A stretch of 64,000 bases of DNA from an uncultured Saprospiraceae bacterium (lineage in GTDB: Bacteria; Bacteroidota; Bacteroidia; Chitinophagales; Saprospiraceae): assembly GCA_937139495.1 (NCBI GenBank), contig CAKZQC010000049.1, positions 1-64,000 of the forward strand, in the 5' to 3' direction. Both the position numbers and the translations under genes were made by a program. The notes under the pieces were generated by a model. It saw nothing but the letters and a program-made list of their open reading frames with translations. It was not told the DNA's origin and searched no databases. Each line of letters begins with the position of its first letter. Within the stretch, counting starts at the first letter, position 1. Shown in pieces: positions 33,357 through 42,936 of this stretch.

Positions 33357-34130
33357 ATGCGTATATTATCTATATTTTTGTTGCTAGCTGCTATTAGTTT
33401 TACTGCTTGCGAAAAAGACACAGACGAGAACAAGACTCAAACATTAGAAATTGCATTCAAAGCTGAATACAACGAACAGCCATTGCAAATGTATCAAGAT
33501 CAAGTGATTACGGAAACAGGTTTGACTGCTATTCAGTTCAAGCGTTTGGAGTTCTTCTTGTCCAATATCAAACTCAAGTCGGCATCTACAACGCACGAAT
33601 TGACAGACGTTGCTTATGTTGATTTGACTAGTAAAACAACGCTCGAAGGAGCTACCGAAGGTATTGTAATGACTTACGAAGATGTTCCCGTAGGCGATTA
33701 TACTTCTATTGAAATGGGTTTTGGATTGCCTGATGCAGTCAATGAGACTACACCTGGTGATTATTCTTCCGATTCTCCACTAGCAGTCAATGGTAACTAT
33801 TGGGCAAGCTGGTCTAGCTACATTCTATCCAAAATAGAAGGTGGTGCAACAAAGTCTGACAGTACGAGTGTTGCGTTTTTGTATCACTCAGGTGTCAATG
33901 GCATGTTGAATACTAAAGAATTTGCACACAGTATTGAAGTATCAGCAGATGGTGTTACACGCCTTACTTTTATTATCAAGGCGGAAGATTTGTTCTTCAA
34001 AGCAGGTAGCGAAATTGATATTTTGACAAACAATAGTACGCACTCTGGTGCTGCTGGTTCAGATGGATACAACTTGGCAAAATTGTCCTTGGATAACTTG
34101 GCAAATGCTACTGAAATATCGCACCACTAG
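33357..34130 (+). CDS. MbnP-like copper-binding lipoprotein
   Basis: 257 aa. Lipobox FTAC (Cys18). The soluble domain fits MbnP-like proteins: FKAEYNEQPLQMYQ, then LEFFLSNIKLKS, MGFGLPDAVN, NGNYWASWSSYIL (Trp149 and Trp152) and a late IIKAEDLFF. In the characterised MbnP a tryptophan is oxidised to kynurenine by its haem partner and then helps bind copper; Trp149 or Trp152 would be candidates. It is followed after about 100 bases by an MbnH-like dihaem protein. Confidence 0.8.
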   Translation: MRILSIFLLLAAISFTACEKDTDENKTQTLEIAFKAEYNEQPLQMYQDQVITETGLTAIQFKRLEFFLSNIKLKSASTTHELTDVAYVDLTSKTTLEGATEGIVMTYEDVPVGDYTSIEMGFGLPDAVNETTPGDYSSDSPLAVNGNYWASWSSYILSKIEGGATKSDSTSVAFLYHSGVNGMLNTKEFAHSIEVSADGVTRLTFIIKAEDLFFKAGSEIDILTNNSTHSGAAGSDGYNLAKLSLDNLANATEISHH

Positions 34131-34233
34131 ATCGTTTTTTTTCTTTAAACTTTATTTATTGAAATAATCATACAAAAGCTGTTTGTAATCTTCATTGTGT
34201 TGCAGGCAGCTTTTGTTTTTAATACCTAATATC

Positions 34234-35370
34234 ATGAACAAAGCAAGCTTTCTTTTGCTATTAGCACTCTTTACTTTTGTAGCCTGCCGCCCTGAGCCGC
34301 CTGTAGATGGCGACGACTTGACAGATATTACTTATGCCCCTGCTGGTTATACGGTCGATGCGCCCAATGGCTTCCCTCCCATGGAAATCCCTGCCGACAA
34401 TCCTATGACCGTGCAAGGTATCAAACTGGGCAGGCATTTGTTTTATGACCCTATTTTATCGCTAGATTCTACGATATCGTGTAGCAGTTGCCACCACAGT
34501 GACAAGGCGTTTACTGATGGCGAAGTTTTTTCGGTAGGTGTAGAAGGAAGACGTGCCAAACGCAATTCGATGTCGTTGGTCAATGTCGGCTATAGCTGGA
34601 TCAAAACTAGAGAACATAACTTCATGTGGGACGGTCGTTTTGCGACACTCGAAGAGCAAGCCCTAGCTCCTGTGGAGGATTTTAATGAAATGGGCGAAAA
34701 CTGGGAAAACGTAGAAAAAAAACTTCGTAATCACCCCGAATACCCAACCCTATTTAGAGAAGCTTTTGGCATTGACAATACCGCAGAAATCACCAAATAT
34801 TTAGCTGCTAAAGCTATTGCTCAATTTGAGCGTACCATCAATTCTGCTAAGTCGGGCTATGATGGCGACCGTTGGTCCAATCAATATATGACACCTGCCG
34901 AGCAGCGTGGTTTTGAGCTATTTTTGGGCGATGCCGCAGGCAATCCTGTTGCCAAAGATGCCGAATGTTTGCATTGTCATAGTTTTTCGGACAACAAGGC
35001 ACTATTTGCTAGAAACAATTTCACCAACAATGGATTAGATTCCGTGGCTTCTTTTAGCGATTTTGTAGATAAAGGCTATGGTGCAACAATTGGCGACCCA
35101 ACGCAAAATGGTTTCTTTAGAGAAGTTACTTTGCGTAATATTGCCTTGACGGCTCCCTATATGCACGACGGACGTTTCAAAACCCTTCGTGAAGTACTTG
35201 ATCATTACGCCACAGGCGGTCACGCAGCCCCTAATCTCGCTCCAGAGCTTTCTACCTCTACAAGCATACAAACGCTCACAGAAGCGGAGAAAGACGACTT
35301 GGAGGCATTCTTACATGCCCTGACGGATACTACTATTGTTAATCGGGCGGAGTGGCAGAGTCCTTTCTAA
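34234..35370 (+). CDS. Dihaem cytochrome-c peroxidase/MauG-type lipoprotein (MbnH-like)
   Basis: 378 aa from the ATG at 34234 (MNKASFLLLLALFTFVAC), giving a lipobox at Cys18. Two haem c sites, CSSCH (83-87) and CLHCH (245-249), lie in the two halves of a BCCP/MauG fold, with MWDGR (131-135) and TAPYMHDGRFKTL near the second haem. It either reduces peroxide or, as a MbnH, oxidises a tryptophan of the adjacent MbnP-like protein. Gene order favours the second; this is inference. Confidence 0.88.
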   Translation: MNKASFLLLLALFTFVACRPEPPVDGDDLTDITYAPAGYTVDAPNGFPPMEIPADNPMTVQGIKLGRHLFYDPILSLDSTISCSSCHHSDKAFTDGEVFSVGVEGRRAKRNSMSLVNVGYSWIKTREHNFMWDGRFATLEEQALAPVEDFNEMGENWENVEKKLRNHPEYPTLFREAFGIDNTAEITKYLAAKAIAQFERTINSAKSGYDGDRWSNQYMTPAEQRGFELFLGDAAGNPVAKDAECLHCHSFSDNKALFARNNFTNNGLDSVASFSDFVDKGYGATIGDPTQNGFFREVTLRNIALTAPYMHDGRFKTLREVLDHYATGGHAAPNLAPELSTSTSIQTLTEAEKDDLEAFLHALTDTTIVNRAEWQSPF

Positions 35371-35487
35371 TTTTCCTTGGGGTAGTTTATTACCTAAACT
35401 AAAAAATTAGCTTCTACTGGAAGTATAGGCTATTCAAATAGAGTAAAAACGTGTCTAAAATTATAAGCAGTTAGTAAACATATTTAG

Positions 35488-35925
35488 ATGAATTTACAGC
35501 CCTATGATTTCGAAAAATCAATTTTAAAACTAGTTGAATTTATTAGAATTTTCGAAAAAAAGATGCAAAAACACTATTGCATACCTCACCTACCTTATAC
35601 TAAGGTAGGTGAGGATTTTCCAAAAAAGGGAAGTATCAAAAAAGAAGATTCTCTAATACAGTATAATTATCATGGTGGCGGGTGCACTGTTCATCTAGAC
35701 GACATTATTTTAGATTACAATGTAGTATTATCGGATACCAATTATATTAAGCTATCCTCTTGGAAATTTGGACAATTCATCGAGAGTTGGTATAAAAAAA
35801 AGATAGACATCTATACAATAGGGGAAGGAATGGAAAAATTAAGTAAAAAAGGAGTATTAAACAGACTACCAACAGGATTAGCATACTATGAGGTAAATAT
35901 GAGTGTATTGCTAGCTGGTAAATAA
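35488..35925 (+). CDS. DUF6896-like protein, possibly an orphan immunity protein
   Basis: 145 aa, cytoplasmic. IQYNYHGGGCTVHL (57-70) and the later KLSSWKFGQFIES match the pattern of DUF6896 proteins (HGxGCxV then a strand, then a W-[KR]-[FL] helix). Several such proteins are immunity partners of polymorphic toxins, but no toxin gene is adjacent here. It is markedly more AT-rich than its neighbours, which hints at transfer. Followed by a strong terminator. Confidence 0.65.
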   Translation: MNLQPYDFEKSILKLVEFIRIFEKKMQKHYCIPHLPYTKVGEDFPKKGSIKKEDSLIQYNYHGGGCTVHLDDIILDYNVVLSDTNYIKLSSWKFGQFIESWYKKKIDIYTIGEGMEKLSKKGVLNRLPTGLAYYEVNMSVLLAGK

Positions 35926-35946
35926 GCCTCACCAAAGCACAACGAC

Positions 35947-35988
35947 AAAAAGCTGTTTGAGAAATAATTTCTCAAACAGCTTTTTTTT
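35947..35988 (+). terminator. Rho-independent terminator of the DUF6896-like gene
   Basis: Perfect 17-bp stem AAAAGCTGTTTGAGAAA/TTTCTCAAACAGCTTTT with a short loop and eight T residues. Confidence 0.92.
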
Positions 35989-36054
35989 ATTATTCAATGC
36001 ACTACTAAATAAATGGTAGCGTATCAAATAGGCTTAGTTAGATAAGTGTCGTAA

Positions 36055-36483
36055 TTATTTACGTACTTTATCTTCCCAGTGCCAGTTTAGCTTGCGCTTA
36101 ATACCTTTTTGATCAGCACCTAAGCGCTTAGTAAATTGCTTCTCTTTGATACGAGCACTTTTACCTGACAATTCACGTAGGTAATATAGACGAGCACGAC
36201 GAACCGCACCTTTTTTGAGGTTGTGGATCTCGGCAATAAATGGAGAATTGAACGGGAATACACGTTCTACACCTACACCATTAGAAATTTTACGTACAGT
36301 AAAAGTCTTATTAACGCCAGTTCCTTTAATTTGGATAACGTCTCCACGGAAAACCTGGATACGCTCTTTGTCTCCCTCTCTAATCTTGTAACTCACCGAT
36401 ACGGTATCTCCTGACTTAAAAAAGTCGAAGTTAGAAATATCTTGTGCTGTCTGCTGCTCTACGAAATTTAGAATATCGCTCAT
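36055..36483 (-). CDS. rplS: 50S ribosomal protein L19
   Basis: 142 aa. The L19 core is intact: FKSGDTVSVSYKIREGDKER, QVFRGDVIQIKGTG, VERVFPFNSPFIAEI and RRARLYYLRELSGKSARI. It has a C-terminal extension of about 25 residues beyond the E. coli protein, usual in Bacteroidota. Located at the 30S-50S interface. In many genomes it is in the rpsP-rimM-trmD-rplS operon; here it stands alone. Confidence 0.97.
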   Translation of the reverse strand: MSDILNFVEQQTAQDISNFDFFKSGDTVSVSYKIREGDKERIQVFRGDVIQIKGTGVNKTFTVRKISNGVGVERVFPFNSPFIAEIHNLKKGAVRRARLYYLRELSGKSARIKEKQFTKRLGADQKGIKRKLNWHWEDKVRK

Positions 36484-36623
36484 GATTTTTTTATATTTTT
36501 AGCTTGCTATTTTCAGTATATTGAAGCTGCTCTCAAACAGCTTCATTCTTCTTACACTTTATCACTAAAGCGATTGCAAAGATAACATATTATTTGACTT
36601 AATAGTAACAAAGAAACGAAAAA

Positions 36624-36651
36624 GTGGAAACTTTCCTAAAAAAGTTCCCAC
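36624..36651 (-). terminator. Rho-independent terminator of dnaK
   Basis: GTGGAAACTTTCC pairs with AAAAGTTCCCAC (one mismatch); the minus strand continues CACTTTTTC. Confidence 0.7.
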
Positions 36652-36700
36652 TACATTCCTTTATAACCTAATGCTACTCAAGGTTGAGCAGCAGATAAGA

Positions 36701-38617
36701 TTATTTTTCGTTATCTACTTCTTCAAATTCAACATCTGTTACGTCGTCTGTTTCCGTACCACCAGCTCCTGCGTTAGGATCTTGTTGTTGTTGTTGCTCT
36801 TGTCCAGCTCCAGCATTAGGATCTTGCTGCATATTTTGGCTAATTTCAGCCCAAGCTGCATTAACGGCTTCTACTTCTGTAGTAATCGCATCTACATCTT
36901 GACGTTGGTGTGCCTCTTTGAGTTTGGCTACTGCTGCTTCGATTTTTTCTTTCGCTTCAGCAGGGATTTTATCACCATACTCTTTTAGTTGCTTTTCTGT
37001 TTGGAAAACAACACTGTCTGCTTCATTGATTTTGTCAATTTTTGCACGTGCTTCTTTATCAGCATCTGCGTTTTCTTCTGCTTCTTTTTTCATTCTTGCT
37101 ACTTCCTCATCAGACAACCCTGTTGAGGCTTCGATGCGGATAGATTGTTGCTTACCAGTAGTCAATTCTTTAGCAGAAACACTCAAGATACCATTCGCAT
37201 CAATATCAAATTTCACTTCGATTTTTGGCTCACTTCTACGCATTGGAGGAATCCCATCTAGATTGAAACGACCAATTGTTCTGTTCTGAGCTGCTAATTC
37301 ACGCTCCCCTTGTAGTACATGAATATCTACAGAAGGTTGGTTGTCTTGAGCAGTAGAGAACACCTGTGACTTGCTTGTAGGAATGGTTGTGTTAGAGTCA
37401 ATCAATCTAGAGAATACACCTCCCATTGTTTCGATACCCAAAGAAAGTGGCGTAACATCTACCAATAGTACATCTTTCACTTCTCCAGTCAATACACCCC
37501 CTTGAATAGAAGCACCAAGTGCAACCACCTCATCAGGGTTTACAGAGCGGTTTAGTTTTTTATTGAAAAACTTCTCTACGGCTTCCTGTACGGCAGGAAT
37601 ACGAGTAGAACCACCTACCATAATTACTTCATCAATTTCACCAATATTCATACCTGCATCTTTCAATGCTGCTTTGCATGGTTCAATCGTGCGTTTGATG
37701 AGGTCACTTGCTATTTGCTCAAATTTGGCTCTTGATAAGCTACGCACCAAGTGCTTGGCTCCTGAAGCTCCAAAAGAAAGGTAAGGCAAGTTAATATCTG
37801 AACTATTGGCAGACGACAATTCAATTTTTGCTTTCTCTGCTGCATCTTTCAAACGCTGCAATGCTTCTGCATTGTCTTTAAGGTCAATTCCTTCTTGCTC
37901 TTTGAATTCAGCCATCAACCATTCCATGATAACACGGTCAAAGTCATCACCACCTAGGTGTGTATCTCCGTTAGTTGATTTCACTTCAAAAAGACCTCCA
38001 CCCAATTCTAGGATAGATACATCAAACGTACCTCCACCCAAATCGTACACAACGATTTTTTTGTCTTGGTCAGTTTTGTCCATACCATAAGCCAAAGCTG
38101 CTGCAGTAGGCTCATTGATAATTCTTCTAATTTTCAACCCAGCAATTTCACCTGCTTCTTTGGTTGCTTGACGCTGCGAATCATTGAAATAAGCAGGTAC
38201 AGTTACTACTGCTTCCGTTACTTCTTGACCTAAATAATCTTCCGCTACTTTTTTCATTTTCTGCAATACCATAGCAGACAATTCTTGTGGCGTATATTCT
38301 CTGTCGTCAATTTTGACACGCACGGTGTCATTATTTCCTTTTACTACTTTGTAAGGCATGTGACCTGCCTCTTTTTCTATTTCGCTGTAGCGAACACCCA
38401 TAAAACGCTTGATAGACATAATCGTACGTAGTGGGTTGGTAATAGCTTGACGCTTGGCTGGATCGCCAATTTTGCGTTCGCCATTATCCAAAAAACCTAT
38501 AATAGAGGGAGTTGTTCTTTTACCTTCATTATTAGTAATCACTACTGGTTCGTTACCTTCCATTACGGCTACACAAGAGTTGGTTGTCCCCAAGTCAATT
38601 CCGATAATTTTACTCAT
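36701..38617 (-). CDS. dnaK: Molecular chaperone DnaK (Hsp70)
   Basis: 638 aa. The ATPase domain begins IGIDLGTTNSCVAVMEG and contains VYDLGGGTFDVSIL and IMVGGSTRIPAVQ; the substrate domain has ELTTGKQQSIRIEAS. The C-terminal tail holds a Gln-rich low-complexity segment with two DPNAGAG units and ends DVEFEEVDNEK, close to the standard EEV signature. It folds client proteins with DnaJ and GrpE, neither of which is adjacent. No CIRCE element was found upstream. Confidence 0.97.
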   Translation of the reverse strand: MSKIIGIDLGTTNSCVAVMEGNEPVVITNNEGKRTTPSIIGFLDNGERKIGDPAKRQAITNPLRTIMSIKRFMGVRYSEIEKEAGHMPYKVVKGNNDTVRVKIDDREYTPQELSAMVLQKMKKVAEDYLGQEVTEAVVTVPAYFNDSQRQATKEAGEIAGLKIRRIINEPTAAALAYGMDKTDQDKKIVVYDLGGGTFDVSILELGGGLFEVKSTNGDTHLGGDDFDRVIMEWLMAEFKEQEGIDLKDNAEALQRLKDAAEKAKIELSSANSSDINLPYLSFGASGAKHLVRSLSRAKFEQIASDLIKRTIEPCKAALKDAGMNIGEIDEVIMVGGSTRIPAVQEAVEKFFNKKLNRSVNPDEVVALGASIQGGVLTGEVKDVLLVDVTPLSLGIETMGGVFSRLIDSNTTIPTSKSQVFSTAQDNQPSVDIHVLQGERELAAQNRTIGRFNLDGIPPMRRSEPKIEVKFDIDANGILSVSAKELTTGKQQSIRIEASTGLSDEEVARMKKEAEENADADKEARAKIDKINEADSVVFQTEKQLKEYGDKIPAEAKEKIEAAVAKLKEAHQRQDVDAITTEVEAVNAAWAEISQNMQQDPNAGAGQEQQQQQDPNAGAGGTETDDVTDVEFEEVDNEK

Positions 38618-38836
38618 AACTACTGTATATTTTTATTAATTGTTTAATTAAGTTTTTGATTTCAACACTAGCTGCATGCTCGCTAGTTGTTTACTCTTAA
38701 GCAATTGATGTACCATTCCAAAAAAAGCTTGTTTCGTGTGCTAAATTGTCCGATTTGAGATTTGGCAGCCTACTTTTTGTCAGATTTGAGTCAGTTCAGA
38801 CGACAAAATGGCGATTAATGCCTCTACAAAACAAAA

Positions 38837-38865
38837 TGTTCTGTATTACTATTGCAATACAGAAC
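38837..38865 (-). terminator. Terminator of the 38897-39994 lipoprotein gene
   Basis: TGTTCTGTATT pairs perfectly with AATACAGAACA; the minus strand continues into a T-rich ATTTTGTTTTG stretch. Confidence 0.75.
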
Positions 38866-38896
38866 ACTTCTATAAATTTAGTTTTTGTTATTACTC

Positions 38897-39994
38897 CTAA
38901 TAACAAGGCGATGTTCTATCCTCAAATCCTAAAGCACTTGTCATTTCGCTATCAGCTAAGTATTCGTACGTCAAGTCCGACATTTGCATCAATGTATTGA
39001 CGGTACGTACTGCTCGGTTGGAGCAAGCCAACACGCCATAACCACCTTCTATATTAGAGAAAGGATCGGCAGGATACAAACCGCCTACCAAACCTTGGTT
39101 GGCACTCACGGCACTTACATATTCGCGTAAGCTAGTAGAAGCACCATCGACATAGAATTCGATATAACCACCACAACGACGGGTATTGGAACCTGTCACC
39201 GCTGACAAATTGGAGTTGAGTGCAGCATAAAAGCTTTCTCCATTAAGTACTACATCAAACTGATTACTATTTTCAGGTACAAAATTTCTTCTAGCTTTAA
39301 ATTCGACAAATTTATCTTGAATAGTACTGGCTACTTGATTGCCACTGGCATCTACTTCGTATTCTTTGTAATAAAAACGAACACCAACATCAAATATAGC
39401 GGCAAAGTTATCGGTCAAATCAACTACTTGTGACAAAAATGCAATGTCCCCATTTTTGTCTTCTACAAAAGCAATTGGCTTAGTTCCAGGGTTATAACTT
39501 GGTTTGAGTGTAATAAACGCATTATCCGTCCGTATTTCTTCTGTAGTTGCCGTGAACGTGTTACCTGTTTTCTTATTTTCTATTTGCAATCTAAAAGCAT
39601 TGCCACGATGACCAACCATGCGGTAAGCGTAAGCTGGGTCATTGGCAAATATACCTTCATCTCTATTGATACCCTCTGCTGCCAAATCTACTCGCTCCAG
39701 CGGATTTGGTAACGGTACAAATTGTCCACCCACTTCTGCCAACATCGTAATTACGACATCATTGGGATCAAAATAGAGCGAATCTGGGTCTTTGGCGACT
39801 TCCAAAGCGCTTTTACTTTTGGGCAAATAGGCTCTTTCGACACGGATATAATTAGTATCTTTCGTAAGGTCAATAATACCATATACTACTGGAATATCTT
39901 CCCATTCTCCGATTACTTCTACCTCATTGGAGCAGCCAAATTGTGTCGCCACCATCAATAATAGTACTCCTATTCCTAAGAAATTTGCTTTCAT
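38897..39994 (-). CDS. DUF4249-like lipoprotein
   Basis: 365 aa. Lipobox QFGC (Cys21). The N-terminal half (IPVVYGIIDLTKDTNYIRVERAY) resembles the beginning of DUF4249 and related Bacteroidota surface lipoproteins that accompany TonB-dependent receptors. Two cysteines near the middle (TRRCGGY) and two near the end (LACSNR, TSPCY) may form disulfides. No SusC-like partner is adjacent. The family assignment is tentative. Confidence 0.65.
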   Translation of the reverse strand: MKANFLGIGVLLLMVATQFGCSNEVEVIGEWEDIPVVYGIIDLTKDTNYIRVERAYLPKSKSALEVAKDPDSLYFDPNDVVITMLAEVGGQFVPLPNPLERVDLAAEGINRDEGIFANDPAYAYRMVGHRGNAFRLQIENKKTGNTFTATTEEIRTDNAFITLKPSYNPGTKPIAFVEDKNGDIAFLSQVVDLTDNFAAIFDVGVRFYYKEYEVDASGNQVASTIQDKFVEFKARRNFVPENSNQFDVVLNGESFYAALNSNLSAVTGSNTRRCGGYIEFYVDGASTSLREYVSAVSANQGLVGGLYPADPFSNIEGGYGVLACSNRAVRTVNTLMQMSDLTYEYLADSEMTSALGFEDRTSPCY

Positions 39995-40237
39995 AATTGA
40001 TTTGTTTTTTTTTCAGACCTCCTAAGATGTCTATTTTTTAGTTCGCTAAAAATACATAAAAGTCTTTTTAATAATCCATATTCAAAAGAATATTTGCGAA
40101 CTCCACTATTTATTAAGATATTTACCCGAAGAAGTCATTCACTGATAACTTCTCAACAAAACACTTGATTATACTATCAATATTATATTAAGGAAGTCGC
40201 TATAGCTACTTCCTGTTTATCCTTAATCTCAGCTTTT

Positions 40238-41053
40238 ATGTCGGTTCATACTCCTATCAAAAAAATAACTACACACGTTTTGCATGCTATGAAGCAACGT
40301 GGCGAAAAAATATCTATGCTCACTGCTTACGATTATTCTATGGCTCGCATTCTAGATGCTGCTGGAGTTGATGTATTGCTGGTAGGCGATTCTGCCTCTA
40401 ATGTTATGGCTGGACACGCTACTACCCTACCTATTACATTGGATCACATGATTTATCACGCCTCGTCAGTAGTACGTGCTGTCGATAGAGCATTGGTCGT
40501 AGTAGATTTACCGTTTGGCTCTTACCAAGGTAATTCTAAAAATGCCCTAGAAGCAACCATTCGTATTATGAAAGAGTCTGGTGGACACGCTGTTAAGCTA
40601 GAAGGAGGTGCCGAAGTCAAAGAGTCTATTTCTAGAATCTTGTCTGCTGGTGTTCCTGTCATGGGGCATTTGGGGCTAATTCCGCAATCTATTTATAAGT
40701 TTGGTACCTACACGGTACGTGCCAAAGAAGACGAAGAAGCTGACAAACTCAAACAAGATGCCCTGATGCTCGAAGAATTGGGCTGTTTTGCGATTGTACT
40801 CGAAAAAATACCTGCATCATTGGCAGCAGAAGTAGCGAAGTTGGTTTCTATTCCTGTTATCGGAATAGGTGCTGGTGGTCAAGTAGATGGTCAAGTACTG
40901 GTTACGCACGATATGTTAGGTATCACCAAGGATTTCCAGCCACGCTTTTTGCGTCGTTACTTGGAGTTATTTCAAGAAATGGAAAATGCTACACGCAATT
41001 ATATCAATGATGTCAAGACAGGCGACTTCCCTAATGACAAAGAACAGTATTAG
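40238..41053 (+). CDS. panB: 3-methyl-2-oxobutanoate hydroxymethyltransferase
   Basis: 271 aa, cytoplasmic. PanB motifs include ISMLTAYDYSMARILDAAG, DVLLVGDSASNVMAG, VVVDLPFGSYQ, GGHAVKLEGGAE and PVIGIGAGGQVDGQVLV. It makes ketopantoate, the first step of pantothenate synthesis. mltG follows after 24 bases on the same strand, a co-transcription without obvious functional link. panC is not in the window. Confidence 0.96.
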   Translation: MSVHTPIKKITTHVLHAMKQRGEKISMLTAYDYSMARILDAAGVDVLLVGDSASNVMAGHATTLPITLDHMIYHASSVVRAVDRALVVVDLPFGSYQGNSKNALEATIRIMKESGGHAVKLEGGAEVKESISRILSAGVPVMGHLGLIPQSIYKFGTYTVRAKEDEEADKLKQDALMLEELGCFAIVLEKIPASLAAEVAKLVSIPVIGIGAGGQVDGQVLVTHDMLGITKDFQPRFLRRYLELFQEMENATRNYINDVKTGDFPNDKEQY

Positions 41054-41077
41054 ACGACTACTTTTATATTAAAATAG

Positions 41078-42121
41078 ATGAAAAAAATAATCCTTGGTAT
41101 TTTGGTAGTACTCCTGCTTTTGGGTGGGGCTCTTGGTGGCTATTTATATTATGTGGCCTATGGTACCAATGTCATCACATCAACTACTTCGGCTGGAATA
41201 CCAGAAGATAATGTTTTGGTTATTCCCACTTCCGTACAATCTATCAATGAGCTTACTGCCTTACTACAACAGGAGAACCTAATCAAAAATGACCTTAGCT
41301 TTTGGCTGATGGCAAAAGGTATGAAATACCGTGTCAAGGCAGGTAAATACAAAATACCTGCTGCCACCAAAACTAGTCGTCAATTGATAAAAGTATTGCG
41401 AGGTAGTCAGATGTCTATTAAGGTTACTTTTCATAACTTCCGAGTCAAAGAGCAACTTGCTGGACATTTGGCTCAACAAATCGAAACAGACTCTACTACG
41501 GTAGCTCAGATGCTCAATGATGAAGCATTGGTGGCAACTTATGGTTATACTCCCCAGACGATTATGGCGATGTTTATTCCTAATACCTATGAAGTATATT
41601 GGAATACAACCGCCAAAGAGTTCTTGGATAGAATGCAAAAAGAAAACAAAAAATTCTGGAATGCAGAACGTTTGGCGAAAGCCGAAGCCCTAGAAATGAC
41701 GCCTACGGAGATCTATACCTTGGCTTCGATTGTAGAGGCAGAAACACAATACAAACCCGAACGCCCAAGAGTAGCGGGCGTGTATCTCAACCGCCTACAA
41801 ACGGAAGGTTGGAAGCTAGAAGCAGACCCTACGGTTATTTTTGCGACAGGCGACTTTAGTATTCGTCGTGTCCTCAATCGACATTTAGAAACCGATTCGC
41901 CTTACAATACGTACCGCTATGCGGGCTTGCCGCCTGGTCCTATTTATATGGCTTCGATTAGCTCGATTGATGCGGTACTCAACCACGAAGAGCATAATTA
42001 TATGTTCTTTTGTGCCAAAGTACCTGAGGTAGGCATGCCTACCAGTCATGCTTTTGCCAAAACATTGCGCCAGCACCTCAACAATGCTAGAGCTTATCAG
42101 CGTTGGTTGAGTACTCAATAA
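41078..42121 (+). CDS. mltG: Endolytic murein transglycosylase MltG
   Basis: 347 aa. An N-terminal membrane anchor (IILGILVVLLLLGGALGGYLYYV), a LysM-like region, and the YceG/MltG catalytic domain with FIPNTYEVYWNT, ASIVEAETQYKPERP (catalytic Glu) and SPYNTYRYAGLPPGPI. It cuts nascent glycan strands in the periplasm and sets their length. Confidence 0.96.
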   Translation: MKKIILGILVVLLLLGGALGGYLYYVAYGTNVITSTTSAGIPEDNVLVIPTSVQSINELTALLQQENLIKNDLSFWLMAKGMKYRVKAGKYKIPAATKTSRQLIKVLRGSQMSIKVTFHNFRVKEQLAGHLAQQIETDSTTVAQMLNDEALVATYGYTPQTIMAMFIPNTYEVYWNTTAKEFLDRMQKENKKFWNAERLAKAEALEMTPTEIYTLASIVEAETQYKPERPRVAGVYLNRLQTEGWKLEADPTVIFATGDFSIRRVLNRHLETDSPYNTYRYAGLPPGPIYMASISSIDAVLNHEEHNYMFFCAKVPEVGMPTSHAFAKTLRQHLNNARAYQRWLSTQ

Positions 42122-42210
42122 TAAAGGTTATGTAGGTAAATTTCGTATGGCGAAGAAAATATCTTTTTCCGTTTAGCGGCTTCAAATACTCGCCAAAAAA
42201 AGAAAAACCC

Positions 42211-42894
42211 ATGAAAAAATTCATCAAAGGCATCTTTAAGTTTTTCTTATTTAGTTTACTATTTATTGTCTTATTTGTAGGAATCTATTTGTTGGCAGCA
42301 TGGGGACTTTCGCAGAAGCGAACAACACCTGACAGTGTAGATTGCGACAAAAAACAGTTGGTGTTCATCAATACAAACGGTATCCATTTGGATATAATTA
42401 TTCCACAAAAATTATTGCGCCCTGAACTAGCTCAACAGTTGGGGCACCAACGAAAATTTGTAAGTTTTGGCTGGGGCGACGAAGATTTTTATCTCAATGT
42501 CCCCACTTGGGACAAGCTGAAGGCTTATACGGTCGTCAATGCTGCTTTTTTGCCCAGCAATACGCTCATGCACGTAGAATACTACAAGGAAATACGCCCC
42601 AAATGGCGACCACTCCCTTTGTGTATGGAACAGCTCGATAGTTTGCAGGATTTCATTCAAGCTTCTTTTGCAACCAACAAAAAAGGAAAATTAATAGAAT
42701 TGACCAATACAGGTTATTGGATTAATGATTATTTCTACAAAGCAAAAGGAAGCTACACCTGTTTTTATACGTGTAATACTTGGGTCAATGAAGCACTAAA
42801 AAAAGCAAGCGTACCGACGGCTACGTGGTCACCACACGATAAATGGATATTGCAGCATCTGCCTGTGGCAGAGGAGTCCCACATAAAAAAATAA
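42211..42894 (+). CDS. DUF2459 (TIGR02117) family membrane-anchored protein
   Basis: 227 aa. An N-terminal transmembrane helix (about 11-32) is followed by a periplasmic domain with FINTNGIHLDIIIP, KFVSFGWGDEDFYLNVPTW, LMHVEYYKEI and a C-terminal CFYTCNTWVNEALKKA. This is the TIGR02117/DUF2459 pattern, sometimes called urease-associated-like; the conserved His, Asp and Cys-Asn-Trp suggest a papain/NlpC-like amidase fold, but that is inference. Role unknown. Confidence 0.85.
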   Translation: MKKFIKGIFKFFLFSLLFIVLFVGIYLLAAWGLSQKRTTPDSVDCDKKQLVFINTNGIHLDIIIPQKLLRPELAQQLGHQRKFVSFGWGDEDFYLNVPTWDKLKAYTVVNAAFLPSNTLMHVEYYKEIRPKWRPLPLCMEQLDSLQDFIQASFATNKKGKLIELTNTGYWINDYFYKAKGSYTCFYTCNTWVNEALKKASVPTATWSPHDKWILQHLPVAEESHIKK

Positions 42895-42936
42895 CACCTA
42901 TTCGTAACACTCTCATTTCCAAACCGCCTCCTGCAC

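Noticed and set aside
38618..38896. CIRCE heat-shock operator upstream of dnaK
   Set aside because: No TTAGCACTC-N9-GAGTGCTAA repeat; only a short CTAGC/GCTAG hairpin near 38668-38687.
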